A DNA stretch of 64,000 bases, from contig CAZRUM010000001.1 in assembly GCA_964603435.1 (NCBI GenBank), forward strand, positions 22,351-86,350. Reading direction: 5' to 3'. Both the position numbers and the translations under genes were made by a program. Below the pieces are notes generated by a model. That model saw only the letters and a list, made by a program, of their open reading frames with translations. It was not told the origin of the DNA and did not search any database. The stretch is from CAZRUM01 sp964603435. Lineage in GTDB: Bacteria; Patescibacteriota; Patescibacteriia; Magasanikbacterales; UBA922. Shown here in pieces: positions 32,719-42,440 of the stretch. Each line of letters opens with the position of its first letter. Within the stretch, counting starts at the first letter, position 1.

Positions 32719-33407
32719 ATTTTTTTTATAGAAATATCTGAAAAATTATTATTTTGACCTAGTACCACTGTTTTTTGTTTTACAAGCTCAAGTAAAGCTA
32801 AAAAACCAACAATGACTTCTGTTTTATTCTTACTATCTGATAGTAGGTCTGAAAAACTAGTTTGTTTATTTTTTTTGATAAAATCTCTGATCTGATTAAT
32901 TTTTTCTTTTATACTAACCGACTTATCTATATGTGTTTCTGGTAATGGTTTTGATGGAGTCAAACGGTGTAACAATTTTTCTATTGATTCACGTAAATTT
33001 TCTGTAGCCAAATTATTTGGAGGAGTAAATTCTTCCAACTTTTTTGGAGGTTCTTTTCTAAAAACAGACTTCTTTTTATCAAGCCAACTTTTATTCAACT
33101 TTTTACTAGCTTCTACAAAAGACCTATAAAGACGCAATTGATCCTCAAGACTTGGACCCTCTTCCTCTTCTACACCAAATTGTGGTAATAAATTTCTAGA
33201 CTTTAAAAGCAGTAACCTGGTAGCCACAACTAAAAAATCCGCCAATTCCTCTGGTTTTTTATTTTCTAGACTGTCCAGATGGTCCAAATACTGCTCTGTA
33301 ACTTGCGATATAGACACTTCACTAATATTCATTTCCTTTTCATCTAGAAGCCCAAGCAGTAAGTCTAGAGGTCCTTCAAATTTTCCAAATTTAAATTTTG
33401 CAATCAT
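32715..33407 (-). CDS. scpA: segregation and condensation protein A
   Basis: Kleisin subunit bridging SMC heads. FEGPLDLLLGLLDEKEMNI near the N-terminus and FLVVATRLLLLKSRNLLP are diagnostic; the C-terminal winged helix follows a charged linker (about 95-165). It ends with TGA overlapping scpB, showing TGA is a stop in this genome. Confidence 0.94.
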   Translation of the reverse strand: MIAKFKFGKFEGPLDLLLGLLDEKEMNISEVSISQVTEQYLDHLDSLENKKPEELADFLVVATRLLLLKSRNLLPQFGVEEEEGPSLEDQLRLYRSFVEASKKLNKSWLDKKKSVFRKEPPKKLEEFTPPNNLATENLRESIEKLLHRLTPSKPLPETHIDKSVSIKEKINQIRDFIKKNKQTSFSDLLSDSKNKTEVIVGFLALLELVKQKTVVLGQNNNFSDISIKKI

Positions 33408-33457
33408 AATAAAAAGTAGGTCTATTCTATCATATTAATTAGTTTTTGTCTTCCTAT

Positions 33458-35605
33458 TTACTCAGATTTAATTATAATATAAATATTTCTCTCCATGTCC
33501 CAATGCAAGATAACTTCTCCTGGGGCAGGCTCTACAATTTGATCTTTTTCAAGAAAAACTATCCTATTCTCTGGAATTTGTGCTTTATATTCCAACAAAC
33601 CAACAACATGAGCAAAATTCTTTTCAAATGGCCTATCCCATTCCACAAAGATTCTATCAGGTTGGACAACAGCTATTTCTTCAACTACAGCAGACAAACT
33701 TCTTCCAGTATCATATACATAAGAATATTCATTCCTTAAAATACCCGCCATATTATAAAATTGTAAAAAAATGGAAAGAATTAAAACCCAAAAAAGACTT
33801 TGTACAACGCGAAGATACCTGGCCTTGCGAATAAGCTCTGTCAAAACTGCAGAAATTATAAAAATCACACCAACTCGTACACTGTATGTATATCTTGAAG
33901 GTAAAATTTCCCACCAATTTGAAAAATTGAAAAAAACAACCACACCCACAGCAAGCAAAGCCCACAAAAAACCAAACCTCACCAAAATATTATCTCTAAA
34001 TTTATAAAAAACGAAAATTAAAAATGACAAAGCCACAGAAAAGATCAGCCAAGCAGTTTTTTCTGAAAGTATATAATTGAGTGGGACGAAGACATCCATA
34101 ATTGCGATTGGAATCCGTGCCAAAAGCTGTGGGGAAAAAGAAAGAGAACCGGAAGTAAGCCAAATACTCTGATGTTGCGCCACATACTGCTTTATTATAT
34201 ACATAAGAGTTGTCGAAAAAAACAATACCCAATAAATAATATATGCAAAATTAACTTTATCTTTATTTTTTAACCTAAAATAAACACCGATTGTAAACAA
34301 AAGTACAGGCAACGCCATGGATATTTCCTTTGTACCAAAAGCTAAAACCAACGACAAAAAGGAAGTTGAAAGACAAATAATCTGATTTTTTTTGTCTATA
34401 CTGTTGTAGTACTTTACTAAAAACAAACAACTAAGTAACATAAAAAACACTGCAAAGGAATGCATATTAGCTCCAATCCAAACCAAAGGCTCATAAGCAC
34501 TGCCGGCCAATGCAAAAAGCATGGTAGCAAAAAGACCAGTGACATATGATTTACTTATATCACGAGCCAAAAGACCAACTAAGAAAGAATTGCACACATG
34601 CACCATCAGGCCAATAAAAAAATAATAAGCTGAGTAAGAATTAAAAATTCCCACAGAAAAAGCATAAAAAGCATTTAAAACCGGGGAATAGAAAGTTGAC
34701 ATATGTGCACCAAAGACAGTTATCTCTCCAGTTAAAATTTTCCAACCATGCCATAGCCAGGTAAAATCATCTGAGAAAAAATAACCAAATTTCATTGTCC
34801 AACCAAATAAAACAAAAGTTATAATAAAAGGAAATAAAAAATACAAAAAATTCCAAACTCTTTTTTTAATTACTAACTCGGAAATTAAAGTGGTGTCCAA
34901 AAGATAACGCACAGCATCCTGCCAACTAACACTCGAAGCATCTTTGTGATCCCAAAATATTGAAATTTGTTTTACTAAAAACCCACTTATGTGTACAAGA
35001 GATAACAACTCCAAATCAAAAGAAAATCTTGTTCTTTCTACTTTTAAAGCTAAATTCTTGATATCGTTGTTAAAAAATTTAAAACCACATTGGACATCAT
35101 GAAAAGGTAAACGAAAAATTGAACGAGAAATAAAATTAAAAAAAGCTGAACCGAATCTCCTTAACCATGAATAACCTGAAAATCCAAAATCTTGTCGCTC
35201 CCCTGCCACAACACCAAATCCACCAACACTCAGGGCATTTAAAGCTTGTGGAATAGCTTTTTTATAATCAACAGACAAATCCACATCTAAATAGCCGTAA
35301 AAATCAGTCTCCACACTTTTCAATCCAGCCTGAATCGCAGCCCCTTTGCCCTGATTTTTTTCAAGAAAGACAGATACAAATTTAATACTTTTATCATCAC
35401 TATTATTAACTTTCTCTTTTGATTCCAAAATCTTTTGTTTACTAGAGTCAGAGCTACCATCATCAACAAAGACCAAAATCCAAGTAAAATCTTTTTGCTC
35501 TGCACAAAAAGAAGACAGATTATGTACTGCTTCTTTTATTTTACCTTCCTCATTAAAAGAAGGAACAATTATAGCACAAGTTTTTTTATTAATAATTTTT
35601 TCCAT
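33458..35605 (-). CDS. GT2 glycosyltransferase fused to polytopic membrane domain
   Basis: Residues about 8-235 are a GT2 glycosyltransferase of the dolichyl/polyprenyl-phosphate sugar synthase kind: IVPSFNEEGK, VFVDDGSSD, GYLDVDLSVD and the QCGFK motif. The remaining 470 residues contain about ten hydrophobic helices, resembling GT-C or O-mannosyl-type transferases. The protein may both charge a polyprenyl phosphate and use or flip the sugar in surface glycan synthesis. The next upstream gene is another GT-C-like protein 6 bp away, suggesting a two-gene glycan operon. Confidence 0.85.
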   Translation of the reverse strand: MEKIINKKTCAIIVPSFNEEGKIKEAVHNLSSFCAEQKDFTWILVFVDDGSSDSSKQKILESKEKVNNSDDKSIKFVSVFLEKNQGKGAAIQAGLKSVETDFYGYLDVDLSVDYKKAIPQALNALSVGGFGVVAGERQDFGFSGYSWLRRFGSAFFNFISRSIFRLPFHDVQCGFKFFNNDIKNLALKVERTRFSFDLELLSLVHISGFLVKQISIFWDHKDASSVSWQDAVRYLLDTTLISELVIKKRVWNFLYFLFPFIITFVLFGWTMKFGYFFSDDFTWLWHGWKILTGEITVFGAHMSTFYSPVLNAFYAFSVGIFNSYSAYYFFIGLMVHVCNSFLVGLLARDISKSYVTGLFATMLFALAGSAYEPLVWIGANMHSFAVFFMLLSCLFLVKYYNSIDKKNQIICLSTSFLSLVLAFGTKEISMALPVLLFTIGVYFRLKNKDKVNFAYIIYWVLFFSTTLMYIIKQYVAQHQSIWLTSGSLSFSPQLLARIPIAIMDVFVPLNYILSEKTAWLIFSVALSFLIFVFYKFRDNILVRFGFLWALLAVGVVVFFNFSNWWEILPSRYTYSVRVGVIFIISAVLTELIRKARYLRVVQSLFWVLILSIFLQFYNMAGILRNEYSYVYDTGRSLSAVVEEIAVVQPDRIFVEWDRPFEKNFAHVVGLLEYKAQIPENRIVFLEKDQIVEPAPGEVILHWDMERNIYIIIKSE

Positions 35606-35611
35606 AAAAGA

Positions 35612-37333
35612 TTACTCAATCTCTACCCTATCCCAAACCACATATTCTTTGTTTTCATATACCTTAGTAAAGAATGGCTCCACTATCAAATCCTTTTTTA
35701 TTTCTACCACCAGACCTTTGGAAAGATTAGGAAAATTATCAATTTCGAAAGCCAAATTATAAATACCTTGATCTTTTTTATACAATATAAATCTATCAAT
35801 TGGACTATAAAAATTAGAGGATGACAAATTATAAAATTCTTCAGCATTACCACTAAGAGAAAGATTTTTTATAAAACTTAGTCTACCAGAAAACAAAGCT
35901 GCCGGATGAGAATTGTGCTGATTAAAATAAATAAAATTATTTATAGGCAAGAAAGCATTTAACTCGACTATACCAGAATGAAGAATTGTCTTTTGTTCTA
36001 TCTCCTTATCTTCTTCCAAAAATTTTACAAGATCCGCAATTGGAGCCGATAAGAATCTAGACTCCACCAACCTACTCTGTACCTTTGGATTATCTATAAA
36101 AAATCCAAAAAACATTTGGGTAGACAAAAATAGTAAAGCTACCAATAAAACTGGTTTTTCAAATTTATTAAAAGACTTTGTTTTTTTCAAAAAACCCCAA
36201 AGTTCCCCTATCCCATAAGCCAAAGCAAAAGCCAATACAGTGCGATTTAAAAAATAAAAACCTTTAAACTCTTGGATAGGAGTATCAAATAATAACACAG
36301 TGAGAAAACCGACTGTTTGCCAAATATATGAAGACAAGAATATAAAAAATAATATTTTGATATACTCACGCTTATAAAAAAATAACAAGCTAAAAAAACC
36401 ACCCAACATCAAAAAGGATTTCAAAGAAACAAACTCAAACATGGGTGCATACAAAGAAATACCTTTACTCGTTATTAAAATAGTTTGCCAATTTTCAGAA
36501 CCATTGACCTGATACGTCGCTATCAAGGGAAAAATATATGGAGATGACACCAACAAAGTTATTACCCCTACACCCAACAATCTTAAATAAAACCTAATTT
36601 GCTCCTTTTTTGACACAGACAAAGCATAAAAAGATATGGCAATTGCACCAAAAACCAACCAAAGATAATAGGTCATAAATATAATTCCACCTGTAATACC
36701 ATAAATCAAAAAGGATTTCCAACCAAAAGACTTTCTCCTAATATCCAACACTAAAAAACTAATCCACAAAATAGACAAAGCCACTGACAATAATTCGTAA
36801 GGTTTTTGTACAAAAGCATCCCAATCAATAAAAAGACTAATTATAATTGGCGTTAAAAAAAATACTAACTTGTGTGGTAAATTTATATCTTCTTTTTTTT
36901 CATTCCAGTACCACTTTTGAATAAAATAAATTAACCAAGGAAACAAAAATAAAGACACAAAAGCTGCCAACTTGGCCATCTGCACACCATTAAAATCTAA
37001 CAACGAACCTAAAAAGCCAAACAGGCAAAAAAACAAAGGTGGGTAAAATGCTGTAAAATTTGAATAAGAAAAATCTTTCCATGGTAGATGAGACATTTTT
37101 TCGTACATAGCTGCTATAGTCAGCTCATCACCTCTCAACCCCCAAAACATCAATTGCATATCATTTGCAAATATATAATAAGCCAAAGCTGACAAAATAG
37201 TATAAAGTAATAAAAACCAATAGTCTTTGGCTTTTTTCCAAATCAAAACACTGCCCACTATCCAAAAAATTGGTAACAGCAGTTTTATAGTCAAAATTTG
37301 TTTTAACAAATGAATATCAAAATCTATTGGCAT
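35612..37333 (-). CDS. polytopic GT-C-like glycosyltransferase
   Basis: 573 aa with about eleven hydrophobic helices. An early loop has GLRGDELTIA, an acidic motif in the position expected for GT-C transferases, followed by NFTAFYPPLFF, similar to arabinofuranosyl/mannosyl transferase loops. A C-terminal soluble domain (about 430-573) faces outside. The likely donor is a polyprenyl-phosphate sugar made by the adjacent GT2 fusion. Exact family uncertain. Confidence 0.7.
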   Translation of the reverse strand: MPIDFDIHLLKQILTIKLLLPIFWIVGSVLIWKKAKDYWFLLLYTILSALAYYIFANDMQLMFWGLRGDELTIAAMYEKMSHLPWKDFSYSNFTAFYPPLFFCLFGFLGSLLDFNGVQMAKLAAFVSLFLFPWLIYFIQKWYWNEKKEDINLPHKLVFFLTPIIISLFIDWDAFVQKPYELLSVALSILWISFLVLDIRRKSFGWKSFLIYGITGGIIFMTYYLWLVFGAIAISFYALSVSKKEQIRFYLRLLGVGVITLLVSSPYIFPLIATYQVNGSENWQTILITSKGISLYAPMFEFVSLKSFLMLGGFFSLLFFYKREYIKILFFIFLSSYIWQTVGFLTVLLFDTPIQEFKGFYFLNRTVLAFALAYGIGELWGFLKKTKSFNKFEKPVLLVALLFLSTQMFFGFFIDNPKVQSRLVESRFLSAPIADLVKFLEEDKEIEQKTILHSGIVELNAFLPINNFIYFNQHNSHPAALFSGRLSFIKNLSLSGNAEEFYNLSSSNFYSPIDRFILYKKDQGIYNLAFEIDNFPNLSKGLVVEIKKDLIVEPFFTKVYENKEYVVWDRVEIE

Positions 37334-37370
37334 AATAAAATATAAAAATATAGCCTTACTAGTGCTATTA

Positions 37371-37676
37371 TTATCGAGATTTAAAAGGTAATTTCTCCTG
37401 CCCCTGAGACATAATAATCAAAGCCTGTTTTTCACCTTTGCTGGTCAATTTTATATGTGTAATAAACCACTTGTGAGGAGTACGCCTACCGTAGCCAATA
37501 AGCAGTTCTTTATCAATTAGACGTTCGATGCTTTTGGTAATAATACTTTTCTGATATTTCTCTGTAGCTTTTCTTTTTGAGGTTTCGTAAAAACCACGAA
37601 GAATTTTTCTATCTTGTTTATTTCCTTTTCGTAAACACTCCGTTAAAATGTATCTTTGGAGTGTACTAAATTTCAT
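37371..37676 (-). CDS. putative winged-helix protein, 101 aa
   Basis: Small basic protein whose pattern (helices, then SIERLIDKELLIGYGRR and a TSKGEKQAL strand-turn) fits a winged-helix DNA-binding domain of PadR/MarR type. No ligand domain is present. It sits 7 bp downstream of aspS on the same strand. Its target is unknown. Confidence 0.65.
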   Translation of the reverse strand: MKFSTLQRYILTECLRKGNKQDRKILRGFYETSKRKATEKYQKSIITKSIERLIDKELLIGYGRRTPHKWFITHIKLTSKGEKQALIIMSQGQEKLPFKSR

Positions 37677-37682
37677 ACCAAA

Positions 37683-39116
37683 TTATTTTTTATCAATTTT
37701 GACTTTTAGGTCTTTCAACTGATCTTCCGGAACCTCAGATGGAGCTTCCATCATCAAATCTTTGGCGTCAGCTGTCAATGGAAAAGCTATCACCTCACGA
37801 ATAGTATCTTCTGCTTGTAATATAGAAAGCATTCTATCAAAACCAGGAGCCATACCTCCATGAGGAGGTACTCCATAGGTAAATGCTTCTAACATATGAC
37901 CAAATTCTTGTTTTTTCTTCTCGTCAAAACCAATAAGATCAAAGACTTTTTCTTGTATATCTCTATCATAAATTCGAAGAGCTCCCCCACCAACTTCCAC
38001 ACCATTTAAAACTAGATCGTGCTGATAAGATTTTACTTTACTAGGATCTGTATCTAATAAAGAAAGATCCTCTTCTTTTGGTCTAGTAAACATATTGTGA
38101 GCTGGTGCCCATTTACCAGAGCTTCCATGGAAGTGATCTTCTGATCCTTTATCTTCTGTTTGAGGTTCAAACAATGGCCAATTAACAATAAAAGCAAAAG
38201 CTAATTCATCTTTGTCTTCTTTATTTTTTCTAAGATCTGGTTTATCAGTACCATATTTATCCATTACTTCTTGCCATTCTAGTCTTGGCCATTTTTCAAA
38301 AGTCATTTTCTTTTCCGGCCAAAGTTCTTTAATCATTTTAGTAAACATTTCTTCTACTAAATCCAAAATTTCACCCTGACTCATAAAACTCATTTCCATA
38401 TCTAGCTGATAAAATTCTCCTGGTGATCTGTCGGCTCTGGCATCTTCATCACGAAAACACGGTGCAATCTGAAAATACTTTTCCATACCAGCTACCATGA
38501 GCAATTGTTTATATTGTTGTGGAGCTTGTGGTAAGGCAAAAAACTGCCCTGGAAACTTGCGAGATGGAACTAGATAATCTCTGGCTCCTTCTGGAGTTGA
38601 TTTTGACAATATCGGAGTGTGAATTTCATTGAAATCTTGACCATGTAAATGACCACGCAAAAAAGCCATCATTTTGGAACGCATTATCATATTATTTTTC
38701 ATTCGCTCTGAACGTAAATCTAGATAACGATATTTCAAACGCAATTCTTCATTAATAACTTTTGTATCTTTATCAATTTCAAATGGAGGTGTTTTACATT
38801 CACTCAACACTTTCAAACCTTTGGCTAAAATTTCAACATTACCAGTCGGCATGTCTGGGTTTTTTTGCCTATCTCCACGTTCTTGGACAATACCAGTGAT
38901 TTCAACCACCCACTCTGGTCTAACACGTGTTAACTCCTCTTGTGAGGCTTCATCTAGCTCTGCTGGCACGCCCACAACCTGGACAACACCTTTCATGTCA
39001 CGCAAATCTAAAAACGCAATTTTGCCCATATTACGACGGGCATTGACCCAACCTTTTAGTAAGACTTCTTTACCTACCATTTCAGAAGTTTGTGTAGAAT
39101 AAATTCTCTCATTCAT
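37683..39116 (-). CDS. aspS: aspartyl-tRNA synthetase, short form
   Basis: Charges tRNA-Asp (possibly also tRNA-Asn in other species; AsnRS is present here). OB-fold anticodon domain (about 1-110), then class II catalytic core: motif 2 CFRDEDARADRSPGEFYQLD and motif 3 GVPPHGGMAPGFDR. The YRYLDLRS and GGGALRI motifs are bacterial-type. Only 477 aa against about 590 usual; the GAD insertion domain is mostly missing between about 290 and 320. Confidence 0.94.
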   Translation of the reverse strand: MNERIYSTQTSEMVGKEVLLKGWVNARRNMGKIAFLDLRDMKGVVQVVGVPAELDEASQEELTRVRPEWVVEITGIVQERGDRQKNPDMPTGNVEILAKGLKVLSECKTPPFEIDKDTKVINEELRLKYRYLDLRSERMKNNMIMRSKMMAFLRGHLHGQDFNEIHTPILSKSTPEGARDYLVPSRKFPGQFFALPQAPQQYKQLLMVAGMEKYFQIAPCFRDEDARADRSPGEFYQLDMEMSFMSQGEILDLVEEMFTKMIKELWPEKKMTFEKWPRLEWQEVMDKYGTDKPDLRKNKEDKDELAFAFIVNWPLFEPQTEDKGSEDHFHGSSGKWAPAHNMFTRPKEEDLSLLDTDPSKVKSYQHDLVLNGVEVGGGALRIYDRDIQEKVFDLIGFDEKKKQEFGHMLEAFTYGVPPHGGMAPGFDRMLSILQAEDTIREVIAFPLTADAKDLMMEAPSEVPEDQLKDLKVKIDKK

Positions 39117-39150
39117 ATAAAAAAAATAAGGTTATTTAAATATTGTATAT

Positions 39151-39179
39151 ATTTTAGCATATCTCAATTGATTTTACAA
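39151..39179 (-). promoter_or_regulatory. aspS promoter
   Basis: On the minus strand TTGTAA, a 17-base spacer and TAAAAT, about 28 bases from predicted start to ATG. Confidence 0.55.
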
Positions 39180-39183
39180 TTAA

Positions 39184-39222
39184 AAAACCCTCTGTTTTTT
39201 ATGAAAAATAAAGGGTCATTTT
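39184..39222 (-). terminator. terminator after the NOL1/NOP2/Sun methyltransferase gene
   Basis: On the minus strand ACCCT and AGGGT arms with an AT-rich inner stem, followed by T6. It lies just past the stop at 39233. Confidence 0.6.
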
Positions 39223-39232
39223 TTGGCTTATC

Positions 39233-40267
39233 TTAGCCTTTTTTTAGCAATTTTACCACAAAAAACCCTTCCATCTCTTTATCAGGCATAATGCGTAAAG
39301 ATTTTTTAACAACGTCCTTATTTATTTCCTTATTTTTGAATATTTTTACAATTGGCAACCTCGCTACATCCAAGTCAATTGGAAGTATTTCACAATTACT
39401 CGTATGTTCTACAAATTTACTAATTTGCAATTCATTTTCCTCTGGAGCAAAAGTACAAGTAGAATAAACTAAAACTCCTCCCGGTTTAAGAGCTCCCCAG
39501 GCAGATCTCAACAAATCTGATTGTTTGTGTGCCATTTCTTTAACTTTTTGCTCGTTCCAATAAGAAAAACTCTTAGGTCTATCAACCAAAAATCTAGCTT
39601 CTGCACTACAAGGTGCGTCAAGCAAAATTTTATCAAAATACTCTGGATATTCTTTACCAAGTACTACTCCATCCTCCGAACGAAGAGTAAATTGCCAATC
39701 ATCGAGCTCCCCCTCTATAACGGCAGACGAGTTTACCACACCCAACAATTCCATATTATGTTTCAACTTCAAAAATCTTATTCTATTATTATCATTAGCG
39801 ACTAGCTCACCTTTTCTCACCCCCTCTGAATCAGACATCAAAGCGGCAATTTGTGAAGTTTTACTTCCAGGAGCGGCGGTCAGATCCAAAACTTTTTCTC
39901 CGGACTGAGGAGATAAAACTAACGGAGGGACCATGCTAGCTAAACTCTGCAAATAAATTTTACCTGTCTTATAAATATCCAAATCAAGTATGTCTTGTTT
40001 CCACTTGTTTTGCAAAATAAAAGCATCTTTATACCAAGAGACATCTTTGAGTTTGAAACCATTTTCTAATAATATCTTTTCAATATCTTGTCTTGTTGTT
40101 TTTAAACTATTAGCACGAAAAGTAATTGGTTTCTTTACAAAAGTAGACTTAATTTCCTCAGACAAAGAAACACCAAACATTTCTGTCAGGCGTTCTAAAA
40201 AAATTTCTGATATAGAAGTAGATTGTTTTGTTTTTTTATTTTTTCCCATAGAAACACAAAATCCCAT
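39233..40267 (-). CDS. NOL1/NOP2/Sun-type RNA m5C methyltransferase (RsmB/RsmF-like)
   Basis: SAM-dependent cytosine-5 RNA methyltransferase. SAM motif LDLTAAPGSKTSQIAAL, motif IV LLDAPCSAEARF with one conserved Cys and motif VI STCTFAPEENE with the catalytic Cys are all present. A short N-terminal RNA-binding region (about 15-90) precedes them. It could modify 16S rRNA; the exact site cannot be told. A second in-frame Met six codons in (40249) is also a possible start. Confidence 0.88.
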   Translation of the reverse strand: MGFCVSMGKNKKTKQSTSISEIFLERLTEMFGVSLSEEIKSTFVKKPITFRANSLKTTRQDIEKILLENGFKLKDVSWYKDAFILQNKWKQDILDLDIYKTGKIYLQSLASMVPPLVLSPQSGEKVLDLTAAPGSKTSQIAALMSDSEGVRKGELVANDNNRIRFLKLKHNMELLGVVNSSAVIEGELDDWQFTLRSEDGVVLGKEYPEYFDKILLDAPCSAEARFLVDRPKSFSYWNEQKVKEMAHKQSDLLRSAWGALKPGGVLVYSTCTFAPEENELQISKFVEHTSNCEILPIDLDVARLPIVKIFKNKEINKDVVKKSLRIMPDKEMEGFFVVKLLKKG

Positions 40268-40276
40268 TAACCATGA

Positions 40277-41572
40277 TTATGGCTTGAGACGATTTACCAA
40301 TCTAGGAAACAGGGTACATTCACGAATATGTTCTGCCCCAGATATCCAACGTACAGTTCTTTCAATGCCTATACCAAAGCCACTATGTGGCACAGAGCCA
40401 TATTTTCTAAGATCAGTATACCATTTGTAATCTTCTTCACTTAAATTATCTTCTTTGATGCGTTCTGATAATAAAGCAAAATCATCCTCACGTTGTGAAC
40501 CACCAATCAGCTCCCCTGCCCCTTCAATTCCAATCAGATCACTATTCAAAACTCGTGAATCATCTTCCTTATCAATCTTCATATAAAATGGTTTGATATT
40601 TTTTGGCCATTTTTCTATAAAGACTGGCACATCAGAATCTTTCGTAAGCAAACCTTCATCGTCATTTCCCAAATCTTCTCCATGTTTTATATCACTACCC
40701 ACCTCATTTAATTTTTTGATAGCTTCATCATAAGTATAACGAGTAAATGGTTTGTCCATCATTTTTTCCAATGCAGCAGTATCACGTTCTAGAATTTTAA
40801 ACTCTGCCCCACAATCTGCTAAACATTTTTTAACAATGGCTTTTACCAGACCTTCTTGAATATCCAAGTTTTCATCATGTTCTACAAAAGCAGCTTCTGC
40901 ATCCATCATCCAAAATTCTGTTAGATGACGCTTGGTAGTAGATTTTTCTGCTCTAAACACTGGACCAAAATCATAACAACGCCCCACTGAAGAAATGGCT
41001 GCTTCAATATAAAGCTGTCCAGATTGAGATAGATAAGCTTCACCTAGATCAAAGTATGGCACAGGGAATAAAGTAGTAGTCCCTTCACAAGCATTTGGAG
41101 TAAAAATTGGTGAGTCAGTTCTAATAAAACCAATAGTATGAAGATATTCATTTACAGCAGTTTCAATCACATCACGAATACGTAAAATTGCCCACTGTTT
41201 TTTTGAGCGAAGCCAAAGATGACGATTGTCTGATAAAAATTCTGGACCATGTTCTTTTAATGCAATTGGATATTCTTCTGCCAATTGAATAATTTTAAAA
41301 TCCGTTACTTGAAGCTCAAAGACACCTTCTTGCTTTGGGTGAGCTACCACCTTTCCACTAGCTTCCAAAGATGACTCTTGGGTTATTTTCTCGACCTCTT
41401 CCCACATCTCTTCTGCTAAATCACTTTTGGCAGCCACAGCCTGGACAAAACCAGTACCGTCACGCAATTCCAAAAAAGCTAATTTTCCAGATGAGCGTTT
41501 GTTGTATAGCCAGCCTTTAATTGTAACTTCGCTATCAACATGACTAGAGATATCTTTTATAAATGTCTGCAT
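40277..41572 (-). CDS. asnS: asparaginyl-tRNA synthetase
   Basis: Class IIb synthetase: N-terminal OB domain with GWLYNKRSSGKLAFLELRDG, motif 2 GPVFRAEKSTTKRHLTEFWM, motif 3 GFGIGIERTVRW. The ATG at 41572 is chosen since the promoter and spacing fit and MQTFIKDIS aligns with the family; an upstream frame extension is not supported. 431 aa is normal. Its presence means asparagine is charged directly, not by amidation alone. Confidence 0.94.
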   Translation of the reverse strand: MQTFIKDISSHVDSEVTIKGWLYNKRSSGKLAFLELRDGTGFVQAVAAKSDLAEEMWEEVEKITQESSLEASGKVVAHPKQEGVFELQVTDFKIIQLAEEYPIALKEHGPEFLSDNRHLWLRSKKQWAILRIRDVIETAVNEYLHTIGFIRTDSPIFTPNACEGTTTLFPVPYFDLGEAYLSQSGQLYIEAAISSVGRCYDFGPVFRAEKSTTKRHLTEFWMMDAEAAFVEHDENLDIQEGLVKAIVKKCLADCGAEFKILERDTAALEKMMDKPFTRYTYDEAIKKLNEVGSDIKHGEDLGNDDEGLLTKDSDVPVFIEKWPKNIKPFYMKIDKEDDSRVLNSDLIGIEGAGELIGGSQREDDFALLSERIKEDNLSEEDYKWYTDLRKYGSVPHSGFGIGIERTVRWISGAEHIRECTLFPRLVNRLKP

Positions 41573-41594
41573 ATTTTTATGTTTAAGTATAATT

Positions 41595-41623
41595 ATATTA
41601 ACAATTTTAGCTAATTTTAGCAA
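41595..41623 (-). promoter_or_regulatory. asnS promoter with TTAGCTAA core in spacer
   Basis: On the minus strand TTGCTA, a 17-base spacer and TAATAT, 16 bases from predicted start to ATG. The spacer AAATTAGCTAAAATTG closely resembles the relA promoter palindrome. Confidence 0.6.
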
Positions 41624-41702
41624 GGTTTGGTTCCCACCATTGGACACATTCCGAACTATGGAGTGGGAAAGGATGTCTGGTTGGATAAAACCTAGTATTT
41701 AT

Positions 41703-42200
41703 TCATCCTACAAATACTGAGTAATGTTTGTTGATGTTATCCATTAAAGACACCGGTACTACTTTATCAGCAGATTCACAAAAAAAGTTAAACAACGGCA
41801 TCACCTCACAAGTTAAGCCTTTGACATCCCATGGTCTATTCTCATCATTTGCATCCAATCTAAAAGTCGTGAGATGACCCACTTCTTTATCCGCACGGTT
41901 TTTTGCTCTCACAAGTGTTTCACTTAAATCTGACCTGATTTCTTCCCAAGTCTCTTTTTTAATAAAAAAATTCTTTGCGCACACATCAGTATCTCTTACT
42001 TCACCTGGTGGGTAAAGAAAATTAATCAGATTACGCAGATGAATCACATATGATTCAAGAGTCATGTACTCTAATCCCCGTGTAATTTGAAATTCTTCTG
42101 CTATTGCGTGTGTCGCATTTAATAACATTTGAACTTCATACCTTACGTGTTCCTTAAAGTAATCTAATAATTGTTCTTCACTTAAATCTTTTGTTTTCAT
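41703..42200 (-). CDS. hypothetical protein, 165 aa
   Basis: Not recognised. Mostly helical and acidic, with no membrane segment or signal. It contains RADKEVGHLT and several conserved-looking aromatic residues; a helical HEPN-like or sensory bundle is possible but unproven. It is transcribed alone between tRNA-Asn and asnS. Confidence 0.65.
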   Translation of the reverse strand: MKTKDLSEEQLLDYFKEHVRYEVQMLLNATHAIAEEFQITRGLEYMTLESYVIHLRNLINFLYPPGEVRDTDVCAKNFFIKKETWEEIRSDLSETLVRAKNRADKEVGHLTTFRLDANDENRPWDVKGLTCEVMPLFNFFCESADKVVPVSLMDNINKHYSVFVG

Positions 42201-42252
42201 ATTGATTAATCATAACAAAAAAGAAGCAAACCGTAAAGTTCGAATCCAGTCG

Positions 42253-42325
42253 CTCCCCCAGCTGGGTTTGAACCAACAACCTCTGCGTTAACAGCGCAGC
42301 GCTCTACCAATTGAACTACAGGGGA
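42253..42325 (-). tRNA. tRNA-Asn (anticodon GTT)
   Basis: Minus strand: acceptor TCCCCTG/TGGGGGA (two G-T pairs), anticodon loop CTGTTAA giving GTT, T arm GTTGG/CCAGC with TTCAAAC. The discriminator is G and CCA is not encoded. Confidence 0.93.
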
Positions 42326-42333
42326 ATAAAAAT

Positions 42334-42357
42334 AAAAAACCCGCTTGTTTAGCGGGA
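42334..42357 (-). terminator. terminator of argGH
   Basis: TCCCGCT/AGCGGGT-like stem with an AACA loop, followed on the minus strand by T6ATTTTT; about 85 bp past the argH stop and just before tRNA-Asn. Confidence 0.75.
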
Positions 42358-42440
42358 TTTTAGTAATTTTTTATATATAAAACTACATCCCGCAAGCGGT
42401 ATTATTATTGTTATTATTGTTATTTAATAGTTTCATATGT

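Noticed and set aside
41572..41647. longer AsnRS with 25 extra N-terminal residues
   Set aside because: The extension covers the promoter at 41595-41623 and does not resemble an OB-fold start.
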